A stretch of DNA of 64,000 nt from Aeromonas taiwanensis (GCF_000820165.1 NZ_CDDD01000100.1:56141-120140), one strand, 5' to 3'; counted from the first letter of the stretch, positions 28,209 to 38,015 are shown. The notes: generated by a model not told the origin, from the letters alone. A program made the numbers and translations.

Positions 28209-28901
28209 ATGAAGCCAATTTTCACGCTGATTATCGAGGATGACGAACGGATCGGCGCCATTCTGGCGGAACTGATCTCCTCGACCCCGGGATACTCTCT
28301 CCTGGGGCGGGCCGGCAGCCTGGCCGAGGCCGATCTCATGCTGCGCGCCACCGAGCCCCAACTGCTGATCGTCGACATCTCCCTGCCCGATGGCTCGGGC
28401 CTGGAGTGGGTCAACCAGCTGCGTCACCACAACCGGGAGGTGTTCGTGGTCATGGTCACCGCCTCCTGCGACGTGGAGACCATACAGCAGGCCCTGAATC
28501 TGGGGGTGCAGGACTACATCATCAAGCCGCTTAGGCTGTTTCGCATCCAGCAGAGCCTGGACGAGATACTGACCCTGCACCGGCGCCTGTGCGAGCGCGG
28601 CCTGCTGGAGCAGAGCGACCTCGATCGGCTGATGGGCAAGGGGCGGGTGCAGCCGAGGGAGGTGCGCGACACCCCCAAGGGGATCGACGCCATCACCCTG
28701 CGCCAGGTGCTGGAGCTGCTGGCGGGGGAGCCCGACAACGCCTTCTCCACCGATACGGTGGCGCTGCGCCTTTCACTCAGCCGCACCACGGCGCGCCGCT
28801 ATCTGGAGTTTCTGGAGTCCGAGGACAAGCTGGACGTGGATCTCAACTATGGCCAGCGCGGTCGCCCGGAGCGGCGCTACCACTGGCGGCGCAGCAACTG
28901 A
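28209..28901 (+). CDS. CitB/DcuR-type response regulator
   Basis: The 230-residue protein has a receiver domain with acidic pocket D11/D12, phosphoacceptor D56 in LLIVDISLPDGSG, and Lys in IIKPLR, followed by a C-terminal helix-turn-helix (around LSLSRTTARRYLEFL) of the CitT/DcuR type. It begins three bases after the kinase gene. It should activate the symporter-malic enzyme operon in response to malate. The binding site was not identified. Confidence 0.92.
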   Translation: MKPIFTLIIEDDERIGAILAELISSTPGYSLLGRAGSLAEADLMLRATEPQLLIVDISLPDGSGLEWVNQLRHHNREVFVVMVTASCDVETIQQALNLGVQDYIIKPLRLFRIQQSLDEILTLHRRLCERGLLEQSDLDRLMGKGRVQPREVRDTPKGIDAITLRQVLELLAGEPDNAFSTDTVALRLSLSRTTARRYLEFLESEDKLDVDLNYGQRGRPERRYHWRRSN

Positions 28902-28945
28902 GCCGAGGGGCTCGCAAGCCTGCACGCGAGCAACGCAAGACAAAA

Positions 28946-28975
28946 CAGAAAAGGGAGCCAGGGCTCCCTTTTCTG
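28946..28975. terminator. Bidirectional terminator
   Basis: A 13-base perfect stem with a CAGG loop lies between the response-regulator gene and the convergent EamA transporter gene. Confidence 0.85.
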
Positions 28976-28996
28976 TTGGCCGTGTTCGGGCCCGCC

Positions 28997-29884
28997 TCAG
29001 GCCTCTTCCGCCAGAACGGGGCGGGCTCTTGGCTTGAGCTGGGCGAGCATGACGCCCCCCAGGATGAGGCCACCCCCCAGCAGGTGATAGCCGTGAATGG
29101 GCTCCCCCAGGGTGATGACGGCGATGAGCGCCGTGCACAGGGGCATCAGGTTCATGAAGACCGAGGTGCGCTCCGGCCCCAGGCTCGCCAGGCCGCGCAT
29201 CCAGCAGTAGGCGGCAAAGAGGGAGGAGGCGATGCCGGCAAACAGCACCATGCCCCAGCCTTCCCGGGGCACTGCCAGAGACTCGGCGCTGAGGGCGACC
29301 GGGACCAGCAGCAGCACCGCCAGCAGGATCTGCAGGTAGAGGTTGAGCCAGGGGCCGAACGGCAGTTGCCAGCGGCGGATCAGGAGGCCATAGAGCGCAT
29401 AGCTGGCGGCCCCCAGCAGCATCATGCCATCGCCGGGATTGATGCCGGTGCGCAGCAGCACCAGTGGCTCGCCCTGGCCGAGCAGCCAGAACACCCCGAA
29501 CAGGGAGAGGCTCATGCCGAGCAACGCTTGCTTGCCGGGGCGCTGACCGAAGAAGAGCGCCCCCTGCAGCAGGGTGAGCAGGGGCAGCAGGGAGCCGATG
29601 ACCCCCATGTTGGTGGCCGAGGTCGAGTGGGCGGCGTAGTAGGCGAGGCACTGGTAGAGCACCATGCCGAGCAGGGAGAGCACCAGCAGCTTGCCGAACC
29701 AGGGGCGGATCTCGCTGCGCCGGCGCCAGAGTGCGGGCAGGCAGAAAGGGCTCAGGGCCAGGGCGGCGATCACCCAGCGGTAAAACGAGATGGCGGCGGG
29801 ATCCACCACGCCGGCGGCGGCCTTGGAGACCACGGTATTGGCGGCCCAGATCAGGATGGCGAGCAGGGGGAAGAGAATGGGCAT
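28997..29884 (-). CDS. EamA-family (DMT) transporter
   Basis: The 295-residue protein has ten membrane helices in two EamA repeats (ILIWAANTVVSKAA in repeat one; GAASYALYGLLIRRW starting repeat two), the typical layout of drug/metabolite transporters such as RhtA or YdcZ-like exporters. The ATG at 29884 starts repeat one correctly; the longer open frame runs into the divergent gene. It shares a 96-base promoter region with an AraC-type regulator, which probably controls it. Confidence 0.88.
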   Translation of the reverse strand: MPILFPLLAILIWAANTVVSKAAAGVVDPAAISFYRWVIAALALSPFCLPALWRRRSEIRPWFGKLLVLSLLGMVLYQCLAYYAAHSTSATNMGVIGSLLPLLTLLQGALFFGQRPGKQALLGMSLSLFGVFWLLGQGEPLVLLRTGINPGDGMMLLGAASYALYGLLIRRWQLPFGPWLNLYLQILLAVLLLVPVALSAESLAVPREGWGMVLFAGIASSLFAAYCWMRGLASLGPERTSVFMNLMPLCTALIAVITLGEPIHGYHLLGGGLILGGVMLAQLKPRARPVLAEEA

Positions 29885-29980
29885 AGGCACTCCTTGAGTC
29901 GATGGGGAGAGTCTAGCCTTGTCTTGAACGATGCAAGTAGCGTAAATAAGACATGTCATAACCGCTTTGGGACATTTTCC

Positions 29981-30772
29981 ATGGGAAGCCGCACCCTGGC
30001 CGAGCAGGATCGCCTGCTGGCCGCCCCCAACCCCCTCTATTTTCGCTACAGCCAGATCCAGGGGGGGAACGCCTGTGCCGAGCACGCCCACCCCTGGGGC
30101 CAGCTCAGCCTCATCAGCCTGGGGGTCATGGTGGTGGAGGTGGGGGGGCAGCGGCTGGTGGCGCCGCCGGACTACCTCATCTGGGTGCCGGCCAATCTGC
30201 CCCACAGCGCCTTCAACGAGCAGACCCTGGATTACACCTCCATCTACGTGAGCCACGCGCTGGCCCCGCGCCTGCCCCGGGAGCCCCAGCTGCTGGCGCT
30301 CACCCCCCTGCTGCGGGCCCTGCTGGACGACTTCACCCAGCGCCGGGTCGGCCATCTGGAGGACGAGTGGGACGCCCGTCAGGGGGAGCTCTTCATCGAG
30401 AAGCTGGCGCGCACCCGCTGCCAGCCGAGCTACCTGCCCCAGAGCCGGGATCGCCTGCTCGCCCCCCTGCTGGCGGCGCTGCAAGCGGCCCCCGAGGACA
30501 ACCGCACCCTGGCCGAGTGGGCCAGGGCGCTGCACAGCACGGAGCGCACCCTGGCGCGGCACTGCCAGAAGGAGCTTGGCATGAGCCTCGGCCAGTGGCG
30601 CACCCGGCTGCGCCTGGTCAAGGCGCTGGACTGGCTGCGCGGCGACATGCCGGTGCAGGAGATCGCCTGGCGCCTGGGCTACACCTCCACCTCGGCCTTT
30701 ATCGCCATGTTCCAGCGCGAACAGGGCTGCGCCCCCCAGCGCTATCGCCAGCAGCTGGGTCAGCCCGGGTGA
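29981..30772 (+). CDS. AraC-family regulator divergent from EamA transporter
   Basis: The 263-residue protein has an N-terminal cupin sensing domain (HAHPWGQLSLISLGVM, residues 36-51) and a C-terminal AraC helix-turn-helix pair (RTLARHCQKELGMSLGQW and EIAWRLGYTSTSAFIAMFQRE). The layout fits the NimR/YdeO-like group of short AraC regulators that control a neighbouring exporter gene. No tryptic ligand information can be read from the sequence. Confidence 0.88.
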   Translation: MGSRTLAEQDRLLAAPNPLYFRYSQIQGGNACAEHAHPWGQLSLISLGVMVVEVGGQRLVAPPDYLIWVPANLPHSAFNEQTLDYTSIYVSHALAPRLPREPQLLALTPLLRALLDDFTQRRVGHLEDEWDARQGELFIEKLARTRCQPSYLPQSRDRLLAPLLAALQAAPEDNRTLAEWARALHSTERTLARHCQKELGMSLGQWRTRLRLVKALDWLRGDMPVQEIAWRLGYTSTSAFIAMFQREQGCAPQRYRQQLGQPG

Positions 30773-30811
30773 TCCCGGTGGCAGCCGGACAAAGTTCGGC
30801 GGAAAAAGAGA

Positions 30812-30836
30812 GGGCGCCTGACAGGCGCCCTTTTTA
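30812..30836. terminator. Terminator between AraC-type gene and aldB
   Basis: A nine-base G/C-rich inverted repeat centred on 30821 followed by TTTTT; it serves the rightward regulator gene and lies just past the leftward aldB stop. Confidence 0.75.
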
Positions 30837-30851
30837 TCAGCGATGACCGGC

Positions 30852-32369
30852 TTAGAAGAAGCCGAGGGGGTTGATGTCGTGGCTCACCAGCAGGTTCTTG
30901 GTGTTCTGGTAGTGGTCCAGCATCATCTTGTGGGTCTCGCGACCGATCCCTGATTTCTTGTAGCCGCCGAAGGCCGCGTGGGCCGGGTAGGCGTGGTAGC
31001 AGTTGACCCAGACCCGGCCGGCCTGGATGCCGCGCCCCATGCGCCAGGCCAGGTTGCTGTCCCGGGTCCAGAGGCCCGCCCCCAGGCCGTACTGGGTGTC
31101 GTTGGCGATGGCCAGCGCATCCGCCTCGTCCTTGAAGGTGGTGACCCCCAGGGCCGGCCCGAAGATCTCCTCCTGGAACACCCGCATCTTGTTCTGGCCG
31201 TGGAAGATGGTGGGCTGGATGTAGAAGCCCCCCTCCAGCCCGCTCACCCTGGCCGCGCCGCCGCCGATCAGCATTTTTGCCCCTTCGCCGCGGCCAATCT
31301 CCATGTAGCTCAGGATCTTGTCGAACTGCTCGCGGGACGCCTGGGCACCGACCTGGGTGGCGGTGTCGAGGGGGTTGCCCTGGACGATGGTGCGGGCACG
31401 GGCCAGCACTTTGTCCATGAAGTCGTCATAGATGCTCTCCTGCACCAGGGCGCGGGAGGGGCAGGTGCACACCTCGCCCTGGTTGAAGAAGGTCATCAGC
31501 ATCCCTTCCACCGCCTTGTCGATGTAGCTGCTCTCGTGCTGCATCACGTCGGCGAAGTAGATGTTGGGGGACTTGCCGCCGAGCTCGACGGTGGAGGGGA
31601 TCAGCTTGTCGGCGGCGCAGCGCAGGATGTGGGCCCCCACCTCGGTGGAGCCGGTGAAGGCGAGCTTCTGGATCCGGTTGCTGGTGGCGAGCGCCTGGCC
31701 CGCCTCGGCGCCGAAGCCGTTGACCACGTTGACCACACCGGGAGGCAGGATGTCCTTGATGAGATCCATCATCAGCATGATGGTGACCGGGGTCTGCTCG
31801 GCGGGCTTGAGCACGCTGCAGCAGCCGGCCGCGAGCACGGGAGCCAGCTTCCAGGCGGCCATCAGCAGGGGGAAGTTCCACGGAATGATCTGGCCGACCA
31901 CGCCGATGGGCTCCTTGAAGTGGTAGCTGACGGTGTTCTGATCCAGCTCGGCGGCCGAGCCCTCCTGGGCGCGGATGCAGCCGGCGAAGTAGCGGAAGTG
32001 ATCCACCACCAGGGGCAGATCGGCGGCCAGGGTCTCGCGCACCGCCTTGCCGTTCTCCCAGGTCTCGGCGATGGCGAGCCGCTCTATGTTCTGTTCGATG
32101 CGATCGGCGATGCGCAGCAGCAGGTTGCTGCGCTCGGTGACGCTGGTCTTGCTCCAGGCCGGGAAGGCCTTGTGGGCGGCATCCAGCGCCAGCTCGATGT
32201 CGGCGGCGTCGGAGCGGGCCACCTCGCAGAACACGCGGCCATCCACCGGCGAGATGTTCTCGAAGTAGCGACCGGCGCGCGGCGCGACCCAGTCGCCACC
32301 GATGAAGTTGTCGTAACGGGACTTGAAGCTGACCAGGGCACCTGCCTGACCGGGAGCGGTATAAATCAT
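30852..32369 (-). CDS. aldB: Aldehyde dehydrogenase (AldB/ExaC type)
   Basis: The 505-residue enzyme oxidises short aldehydes such as acetaldehyde with NAD(P)+. It shows the NAD-binding [20 protein letters not shown] stretch, FTGSTEVG, catalytic Glu in VELGGKSPN and the catalytic Cys in [11 protein letters not shown], with the C-terminal [14 protein letters not shown] and the [14 protein letters not shown] sequence typical of AldB/ExaC. It has a perfect sigma-54 promoter and is divergent from an AcoR-like activator, so expression during ethanol or acetoin metabolism is likely. Confidence 0.94.
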   Translation of the reverse strand: MIYTAPGQAGALVSFKSRYDNFIGGDWVAPRAGRYFENISPVDGRVFCEVARSDAADIELALDAAHKAFPAWSKTSVTERSNLLLRIADRIEQNIERLAIAETWENGKAVRETLAADLPLVVDHFRYFAGCIRAQEGSAAELDQNTVSYHFKEPIGVVGQIIPWNFPLLMAAWKLAPVLAAGCCSVLKPAEQTPVTIMLMMDLIKDILPPGVVNVVNGFGAEAGQALATSNRIQKLAFTGSTEVGAHILRCAADKLIPSTVELGGKSPNIYFADVMQHESSYIDKAVEGMLMTFFNQGEVCTCPSRALVQESIYDDFMDKVLARARTIVQGNPLDTATQVGAQASREQFDKILSYMEIGRGEGAKMLIGGGAARVSGLEGGFYIQPTIFHGQNKMRVFQEEIFGPALGVTTFKDEADALAIANDTQYGLGAGLWTRDSNLAWRMGRGIQAGRVWVNCYHAYPAHAAFGGYKKSGIGRETHKMMLDHYQNTKNLLVSHDINPLGFF

Positions 32370-32430
32370 CTCATCATCCTTATGTGTGTGGTCCTGACCG
32401 GCCGGAGAGGCCGGCTGCACTCCTGCTTTC

Positions 32431-32445
32431 GCAAGGGGCGTGCCA
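32431..32445 (-). promoter_or_regulatory. Sigma-54 (-24/-12) promoter of aldB
   Basis: The minus strand reads TGGCACGCCCCTTGC, an exact match to the sigma-54 consensus with correct spacing. Transcription would start near 32419, giving a leader of about 50 bases before the aldB ATG. Confidence 0.85.
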
Positions 32446-32544
32446 GAGGGTCTGACCAGCATCACAAAAGTTACAAAAACGTTATCAAACGGGGTGCGGC
32501 GGCGTATCTTGATTAACCAGTGACCCCGGCGACGACCACAGGAG

Positions 32545-32593
32545 TGTGCCGTTTCTGGACAGGGGTCGTGACACTGTGCCCTTTGTGAACAGG
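32545..32593. promoter_or_regulatory. Pair of imperfect dyads, candidate activator sites
   Basis: TGTGCCGTTTCTGGACAGG (32545-32563) recurs at 32575-32593 with three changes, exactly 30 bases later. Each copy is an imperfect dyad (TGTGCC facing TGGACA or TGAACA). They lie about 100-150 bases upstream of the aldB -24/-12 promoter, where enhancer sites belong, and the second overlaps the Shine-Dalgarno of the regulator gene, which would allow self-control. Confidence 0.6.
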
Positions 32594-32600
32594 AGGCGTG

Positions 32601-34268
32601 ATGAGCGAGTTCCCCCAATCTGGTTCCAGCCCGATCCAGCGTTCCTGGCAGCGCTGCCTGCATCAGGGGCTGCACCGCCAGCAGAGCGCCGAGCTGGATC
32701 TGCTGCCCCAGGGGGAGCTGTCGGCCCGCCAGGAGGAGCACAGGCTGCTTATCGCCAGCTTCCAGCGCTTCGTGCTGCCCCTCTTCGAGCAGCTGCTGGC
32801 GGGCCGCCCCTGCCGCCTGCTGCTGTGCGACGGCGAGGGGGCCATCCTGGCCGCCAGCGGTGACGACGGCTTCGCCCGTCACGCCGAGCGGGTCTTTTTG
32901 CGCAGCGGCGCCCGCTGGGGAGAGGCAAGCAAGGGCACCAACGCCATCGGCACTGCACTGGCCGAACAGGGGGAGGTGCAGGTGCTCGGCACCCAGCACT
33001 TCTTCGCCCAGCACAGTTTTCTCAGTTGCAGCGCCTGCCCGCTGCTTGGGCCGGACGGCCGCCTGCTCGGGGTGCTCGACATCTCCACCGATGCGGCCCA
33101 CCACGACGGCGACATGCTGGGCACGGTGCGCCTCCTGGCCATGACCCTGGAGAACGCGCTGCTGACGAGCCAGCCGGGCTGGCTGGTGGATCTCGATCCC
33201 CAGAGTTTCTGGTCCGCCCGCCTGCTGCTGGGGGAGGCCGGTGAGCTGCTCGGGGCCAACAGGGCCGGCCGGCTCTGGCTCGGCCAGCACCCCTTCGACG
33301 GCAAGCAGTGGCTGCGAGAGGGGCGCGCCCTGCGGCTGGTGCCGGAGCCTGCCTCCCCCCGGCCCCGCAGGCAGGATGACGCCAGGGAGGTGAAGGCGCC
33401 CGGGCAGGTGCCCCTCAAGATGCTGGAGCGCGGCATCTCCCTGCTCATCGAGGGGGAGACCGGCAGCGGCAAGGAGCATCTGGTGCGCGATCTCCATCGC
33501 CGCTCAAGTCGCCACGATAAACCCCTGGTGTGCGTCAACTGCGGCGCCCTGCCGGCGGATCTGGTGGAGGCGGAGCTGTTCGGTTATGTGGGCGGGGCCT
33601 TCAGCGGTGCCCGCAGCCAGGGCAGTCAGGGATACCTGCGCGCCGCTCACGGCGGCATCCTGATGCTGGACGAGATTGGCGAGCTGCCACTCTCGGCCCA
33701 GACCCGGTTGCTGCGGGTGTTGCAGGAGCGCGTCGTCACCCCGGTTGGCAGCACGCGCCCCGAGCCGGTGGATTTCTGGCTGGTGTCGGCGAGCCATCGG
33801 GATCTGGCGGCCATGGTGGCGGCCGGCACCTTCCGGGAGGATCTCTACTATCGCATCTGCGGCTGGCGCCAGCAGCTGGCCCCATTGCGGGCCTGGCCGG
33901 CACAAGATCGGCGGGCACTGATCCTGCGCCTGCTGGCCGAGATGGATCCGGCGCTGCAGCTGACCCGGGAGGCCGAGCAGCAGCTGCTGACCCACCCCCT
34001 GCCCGGCAACGTGCGCCAGCTCAAGCAGGCGCTGGAGGTGGCCTGCGTGCTGGCGGAGGGAGAGGGCTGGATTGAACTCGCCCACCTCCATCTGCCGGAG
34101 GCGACCGCCGTGCCGGCCCCTTCGGGCGAGGGCACCACCTTGCGGGCCCAGAGCCGCCAGCGGGTGCAGCAGACCCTGGCGGAGTGCGGCGGCAACGTGA
34201 GCGAGGCGGCGCGCCGCCTCGGCATCAGCCGCACCACCCTCTATCGGGCGTTGCGAGGGGAGGCGTGA
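32601..34268 (+). CDS. AcoR-like sigma-54-dependent activator
   Basis: The 555-residue protein has an N-terminal GAF-type sensing region (about residues 60-200, with [17 protein letters not shown] and [23 protein letters not shown] in pieces), an AAA+ domain with Walker A GETGSGKE, the sigma-54 contact loop as GAFSGA instead of GAFTGA, Walker [13 protein letters not shown], and a C-terminal Fis-type helix-turn-helix ([21 protein letters not shown]). It resembles AcoR of acetoin catabolism. A clean AGGAGG precedes the ATG. It probably activates the divergent aldB gene. Confidence 0.93.
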   Translation: MSEFPQSGSSPIQRSWQRCLHQGLHRQQSAELDLLPQGELSARQEEHRLLIASFQRFVLPLFEQLLAGRPCRLLLCDGEGAILAASGDDGFARHAERVFLRSGARWGEASKGTNAIGTALAEQGEVQVLGTQHFFAQHSFLSCSACPLLGPDGRLLGVLDISTDAAHHDGDMLGTVRLLAMTLENALLTSQPGWLVDLDPQSFWSARLLLGEAGELLGANRAGRLWLGQHPFDGKQWLREGRALRLVPEPASPRPRRQDDAREVKAPGQVPLKMLERGISLLIEGETGSGKEHLVRDLHRRSSRHDKPLVCVNCGALPADLVEAELFGYVGGAFSGARSQGSQGYLRAAHGGILMLDEIGELPLSAQTRLLRVLQERVVTPVGSTRPEPVDFWLVSASHRDLAAMVAAGTFREDLYYRICGWRQQLAPLRAWPAQDRRALILRLLAEMDPALQLTREAEQQLLTHPLPGNVRQLKQALEVACVLAEGEGWIELAHLHLPEATAVPAPSGEGTTLRAQSRQRVQQTLAECGGNVSEAARRLGISRTTLYRALRGEA

Positions 34269-34303
34269 CACAGGTGTTGTCCACCCGCTTCCTTGGTCAG
34301 GCA

Positions 34304-34326
34304 GGGTCTGCAAGAGACCCGTTTGT
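34304..34326 (+). terminator. Weak hairpin after the AcoR-like gene
   Basis: A six-base stem (34304-34309 with 34315-34320) followed by GTTTGTT lies 36 bases past the stop codon. Confidence 0.4.
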
Positions 34327-34362
34327 TACGGTTTGATTCTTTCACATGGCATGGAGTGCCTT

Positions 34363-35538
34363 ATGACGCGTACCCCCTTCGATTGGCAAGACCCCTTTTT
34401 TCTGGATGACCAACTGAGCGACGAGGAGCGGCTCATCCGCGACGCCGCCCGCGACTACTGTCAGTCCCGCCTGATGCCGAGGGTGCTGGAGGCCAACCGC
34501 CGCGAGCAGTTTGACCGCACCATCATGAACGAGCTGGGGGAGCTGGGGCTGCTCGGCGCCACCTTGCCGGAGCAGTATGGCTGCGCCGGGGTCAATCACG
34601 TGGCCTATGGTCTCATCGCCCGGGAGGTGGAGCGGGTCGACAGCGGCTACCGTTCGGCCATGAGTGTGCAATCGTCCCTGGTGATGCATCCGATTTTTGC
34701 CTACGGCGACGAGGCCCAGCGCCAGCGCTGGCTGCCGGGGCTGGCCCGGGGCGAGCTGGTGGGCTGCTTTGGCCTCACCGAACCGGACGCGGGCTCGGAT
34801 CCTGGTTCCATGAAGAGCCGCGCCGAGCGGGTCGAGGGCGGTTATCTGCTCACCGGCAACAAGATGTGGATCACCAACTCCCCCATCGCCGATCTCTTCG
34901 TGGTGTGGGCCAAGCTCGATGGCGAGATCACCGGCTTCGTGCTGGAGCAGGGGATGGCCGGACTCTCTGCCCCCAAGATCGAGGGCAAGTTCTCCCTGCG
35001 CGCCTCCATCACCGGCGAGATCGTGATGGATCGGGTCTTCGTGCCCGAGGCCAACCGGCTGGCCGGGGTGAGCGGCCTCAAGGGGCCGTTCGGCTGCCTG
35101 AACAAGGCGCGTTACGGCATCGCCTGGGGGGCGCTCGGCGCCGCCGAGTTCTGCTGGCACGCCGCCCGCCAGTACGGGCTGGATCGCCAGCAGTTCGGTC
35201 GCCCCTTGGCCGCCACCCAGCTGTTCCAGCTCAAGCTCGCCAACATGCAGACCGAGATTGCCCTCGGCCTGCAGGGCTGCCTGCGCACCGGGCGCCTGAT
35301 GGACAAGGGGCGCTGCCCGGTGGAGCTGGTGTCCCTCATCAAGCGCAACAGCTGTGGCAAGGCGCTGGAGATAGCCCGCATCGCCCGCGACATGCACGGC
35401 GGCAACGGCATCAGCGACGAGTTTCACGTCATCCGCCACCTGATGAACCTGGAGGCGGTCAATACCTACGAGGGGACTCACGACATCCACGCCCTGATCC
35501 TGGGGCGTGCCCAGACCGACCTGCAGGCGTTCGAGTGA
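34363..35538 (+). CDS. gcdH: Glutaryl-CoA dehydrogenase-like acyl-CoA dehydrogenase
   Basis: GcdH converts glutaryl-CoA to crotonyl-CoA in lysine breakdown. The 391-residue FAD enzyme fits the family length and shows [54 protein letters not shown] and the C-terminal catalytic glutamate in [17 protein letters not shown], the Glu being in the GcdH position. The ATG at 34363 follows GGAG. Its stop overlaps the start of a class III CoA-transferase gene, which would activate glutarate to glutaryl-CoA. Confidence 0.92.
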   Translation: MTRTPFDWQDPFFLDDQLSDEERLIRDAARDYCQSRLMPRVLEANRREQFDRTIMNELGELGLLGATLPEQYGCAGVNHVAYGLIAREVERVDSGYRSAMSVQSSLVMHPIFAYGDEAQRQRWLPGLARGELVGCFGLTEPDAGSDPGSMKSRAERVEGGYLLTGNKMWITNSPIADLFVVWAKLDGEITGFVLEQGMAGLSAPKIEGKFSLRASITGEIVMDRVFVPEANRLAGVSGLKGPFGCLNKARYGIAWGALGAAEFCWHAARQYGLDRQQFGRPLAATQLFQLKLANMQTEIALGLQGCLRTGRLMDKGRCPVELVSLIKRNSCGKALEIARIARDMHGGNGISDEFHVIRHLMNLEAVNTYEGTHDIHALILGRAQTDLQAFE

Positions 35539-36692
35539 TGGGGCCGCTCGCCGGTGTGCGCGTGCTGGATCTCAGCCGCGTGCTGGCCGGCCCCTGGGCC
35601 AGCCAGCTGCTTGCCGATCTCGGCGCCGACGTGGTCAAGGTGGAGGCCCCCGGGCGCGGTGACGACACCCGCCATTGGGGCCCGCCCGAGCTGGTGGCGG
35701 GGGAGGCGGCCTACTTTCACGCCGCCAACCGGGGCAAACGCTCCATCGCCCTGGATCTGGCGCGCGACAGAGACACCCTGCTGGCATTGGTGGACCGTGC
35801 CGACGTGGTGATCGAGAACTTCAAGGTGGGGGGGCTCGCGCGCTTTGGCCTCGATTACCCTAGCCTCAAGGCCCGCCGCCCAGAGCTCATCTACTGCTCC
35901 ATCACCGGCTTTGGCCAGGACGGGCCCTGGGCCCAGCGACCCGGTTACGATCTGCTGATCCAGGGGCTGGGCGGATTGATGAGCATCACGGGTCAACCCG
36001 ACGGGGTGCCCGGCGGCGGGCCGGTCAAGGTGGGGGTGGCGCTCGTCGACATCCTCACCGGCCTCTACGCCACCATCGGTATCCAGGCGGCCCTGCGTCA
36101 CCGGGAGCGAACCGGGGAGGGGCAGCAGATCGATCTGGCCCTGCTCGACGTGTCGGTGGCGGTGCTGGCCAACCAGGCGATGAACTATCTCGCCACCGGG
36201 CAGGCCCCCGGGCGCCTTGGCAACGGCCACCCCAATATCGTCCCCTACGACGTTTATCCCACCAGCGATGGCCACCTCATCCTCGCGGTGGGCAACGACG
36301 GCCAGTTTGCCGCCCTGGCGGCCCTGCTGGGGGCCCCCGAGTGGGCGCAGGATCCCGACTTTGCCACCAACGCTGCCCGGGTGCGCCAGCGCCACCGGCT
36401 CAACGCCCTGATTGCCGAGCGGTTGCTGGCGCGCACCAGCGCCGAGTGGAGTGCCATGCTGGAGGCGGCCGGCGTCCCGGGCGGCCCCATCCTCACCCTG
36501 GATGCCCTGTTCGCCCTCGAGCAGGGGGCGGTGCGCGGCTGGGTGCAGCAGGTGCAGCGCGGTGAGCAGACCTTGCCGACCCTGGCCAACCCGCTCCATC
36601 TGTCGGCCACCCCGGTGCGCTACGGGCGCGCCTCGCCGGCCCTGGACGGTGACCGGGATGCGGTGCTGCGCGACTGGCTCGGGCAGGGCTGA
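35538..36692 (+). CDS. CaiB/BaiF class III CoA-transferase
   Basis: The 384-residue enzyme moves CoA between carboxylic acids. It has the family start PLAGVRVLDLSRVLAGPWASQLLADLGADV, VEAPGRGDDTR, the catalytic aspartate region VALVDILTGLYA (about residue 170), and NPHNIVPYDVYPT-like NGHPNIVPYDVYPTSDG. TGATG overlap with gcdH shows coupled translation. In the gcdH context it is probably a succinyl-CoA:glutarate CoA-transferase, the same pairing seen in other proteobacteria; that substrate is an inference. Confidence 0.92.
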   Translation: MGPLAGVRVLDLSRVLAGPWASQLLADLGADVVKVEAPGRGDDTRHWGPPELVAGEAAYFHAANRGKRSIALDLARDRDTLLALVDRADVVIENFKVGGLARFGLDYPSLKARRPELIYCSITGFGQDGPWAQRPGYDLLIQGLGGLMSITGQPDGVPGGGPVKVGVALVDILTGLYATIGIQAALRHRERTGEGQQIDLALLDVSVAVLANQAMNYLATGQAPGRLGNGHPNIVPYDVYPTSDGHLILAVGNDGQFAALAALLGAPEWAQDPDFATNAARVRQRHRLNALIAERLLARTSAEWSAMLEAAGVPGGPILTLDALFALEQGAVRGWVQQVQRGEQTLPTLANPLHLSATPVRYGRASPALDGDRDAVLRDWLGQG

Positions 36693-36812
36693 GCAAGGGC
36701 GAGCGAGCCTGCCCGGCGGCAGGATCTGCTCGCCATGGTCCCGGATCGCTGGAGCCAGAGAGACGCGCCCGCTATGATGCGCCCCGTTCATTCATCTGTG
36801 GAGGCACTTCCC

Positions 36813-37223
36813 ATGGCACAACATCTTGGCGCCCTGACCCTGCTGGTGGCCGATTATGACGAGGCCATCGCCTTCTTTACCCGGGGGATGGGCTTCGCGC
36901 TGCTGGAAGACACTCTGCTCGACGAACCGGGCAAGCCGGGCAAGCGCTGGGTGCGGGTTGCCCCCAGGGGGGCCCCCGGTTCCGCCCTGTTGCTGGCGCG
37001 GGCCGCCACCCCGGAGCAACGGGCCGCCATCGGCCGACAGGGAAGCGGCCGGGTCTTCCTCTTCCTCGAGACCGATGACTTTTGGGGGGACTACGAACGC
37101 ATGCGGGAATACGGCGTTCATTTCTGTGAAGAACCCAGGTGCGAGCCTTACGGCACCGTAGTGGTGTTCGAGGACATCAGCGGCAACCGCTGGGATCTGT
37201 TGCAACGCACTGCTGCCAACTGA
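36813..37223 (+). CDS. VOC-family (glyoxalase-like) protein
   Basis: The 136-residue protein has two beta-alpha-beta-beta-beta modules of the vicinal oxygen chelate fold: LGALTLLVADYDEAIAFFTRGMGFALLED and, near the end, GTVVVFEDISGNRWDLLQ, whose Glu could bind a metal. Related proteins include glyoxalase I and dioxygenases; no specific substrate can be assigned. GGAGG lies ten bases before the ATG. It sits just ahead of the phoB promoter. Confidence 0.85.
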   Translation: MAQHLGALTLLVADYDEAIAFFTRGMGFALLEDTLLDEPGKPGKRWVRVAPRGAPGSALLLARAATPEQRAAIGRQGSGRVFLFLETDDFWGDYERMREYGVHFCEEPRCEPYGTVVVFEDISGNRWDLLQRTAAN

Positions 37224-37255
37224 ATCTGAAAACGTTTATCATCCCGCCCGTCATA

Positions 37256-37273
37256 AAGTCATAAAAGTGTCAC
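37256..37273 (+). promoter_or_regulatory. Pho box upstream of phoB
   Basis: AAGTCAT-AAAA-GTGTCAC fits the two 7-base units with a four-base AT spacer bound by PhoB. It is 53 bases before the phoB start and indicates autoregulation. Confidence 0.7.
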
Positions 37274-37325
37274 AGAAAGTTCTAATAATTGGCGCACCCA
37301 TCTTCACAGAGGAGAGAGAAGGGAT

Positions 37326-38015
37326 ATGGCTAAGCGAATTCTGGTGGTCGAGGACGAGGCACCGATCCGCGAAATGCTCTGCTTCGTGCTCGAGCAGAAG
37401 GGATATGAAACAGTAGAGGCGGAAGACTACGCCGATGGACTGGCAAAGGTGCGCGAGCCTTACCCCGAACTCATCGTGCTGGACTGGATGATGCCCGGTG
37501 GCAGCGGCATCCAGTTCATCAAGCAGCTCAAGCAGGATGAGATGACCCGCCAGATCCCGGTGGTGATGCTGACCGCCCGCGGTGAGGAAGAGGACAAGGT
37601 CCGCGGCCTGGAGGCGGGTGCCGACGACTACATCACCAAGCCGTTCTCCCCCAAGGAGCTGACCGCCCGCCTGCATGCGGTGATGCGCCGTGTCTCTCCC
37701 ACCTCGGTGGACGAGGTGATCGAGGTGCAGGGGCTCAAGCTGGATCCGGTGTCCCACCGGGTCAGCGCCGAGGAGAAGGCGCTGGACATGGGGCCGACCG
37801 AGTTCAAGCTGCTACATTTCTTCATGACTCACCCGGAGCGGGTCTACAGCCGCGAGCAGCTGCTCAACAACGTCTGGGGGACCAATGTGTACGTCGAGGA
37901 CAGAACCGTGGACGTGCATATCCGCCGCCTGCGCAAGGCCATCGAGGAGACGGGGCACGACAGGCTGATCCAGACGGTGCGCGGGGCCGGTTACCGCTTC
38001 TCGACCCGCCTCTAG
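37326..38015 (+). CDS. phoB: Phosphate response regulator PhoB
   Basis: PhoB activates phosphate-starvation genes. The 229-residue protein has a receiver with acidic pair E9/D10, phosphoacceptor D53 in [13 protein letters not shown] and Lys in [10 protein letters not shown], then an OmpR-type winged helix with the recognition segment [19 protein letters not shown]. All match E. coli PhoB closely. It precedes phoR by 65 bases and is preceded by a Pho box; two more Pho boxes in this window mark pstS and ytfK as targets. Confidence 0.97.
   Translation: MAKRILVVEDEAPIREMLCFVLEQKGYETVEAEDYADGLAKVREPYPELIVLDWMMPGGSGIQFIKQLKQDEMTRQIPVVMLTARGEEEDKVRGLEAGADDYITKPFSPKELTARLHAVMRRVSPTSVDEVIEVQGLKLDPVSHRVSAEEKALDMGPTEFKLLHFFMTHPERVYSREQLLNNVWGTNVYVEDRTVDVHIRRLRKAIEETGHDRLIQTVRGAGYRFSTRL

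Noticed and set aside
32370..33497. N-terminal extension of the aldehyde dehydrogenase frame
   Set aside because: The extension is antisense to the AcoR-like gene and crosses the sigma-54 promoter; the family start is at 32369.
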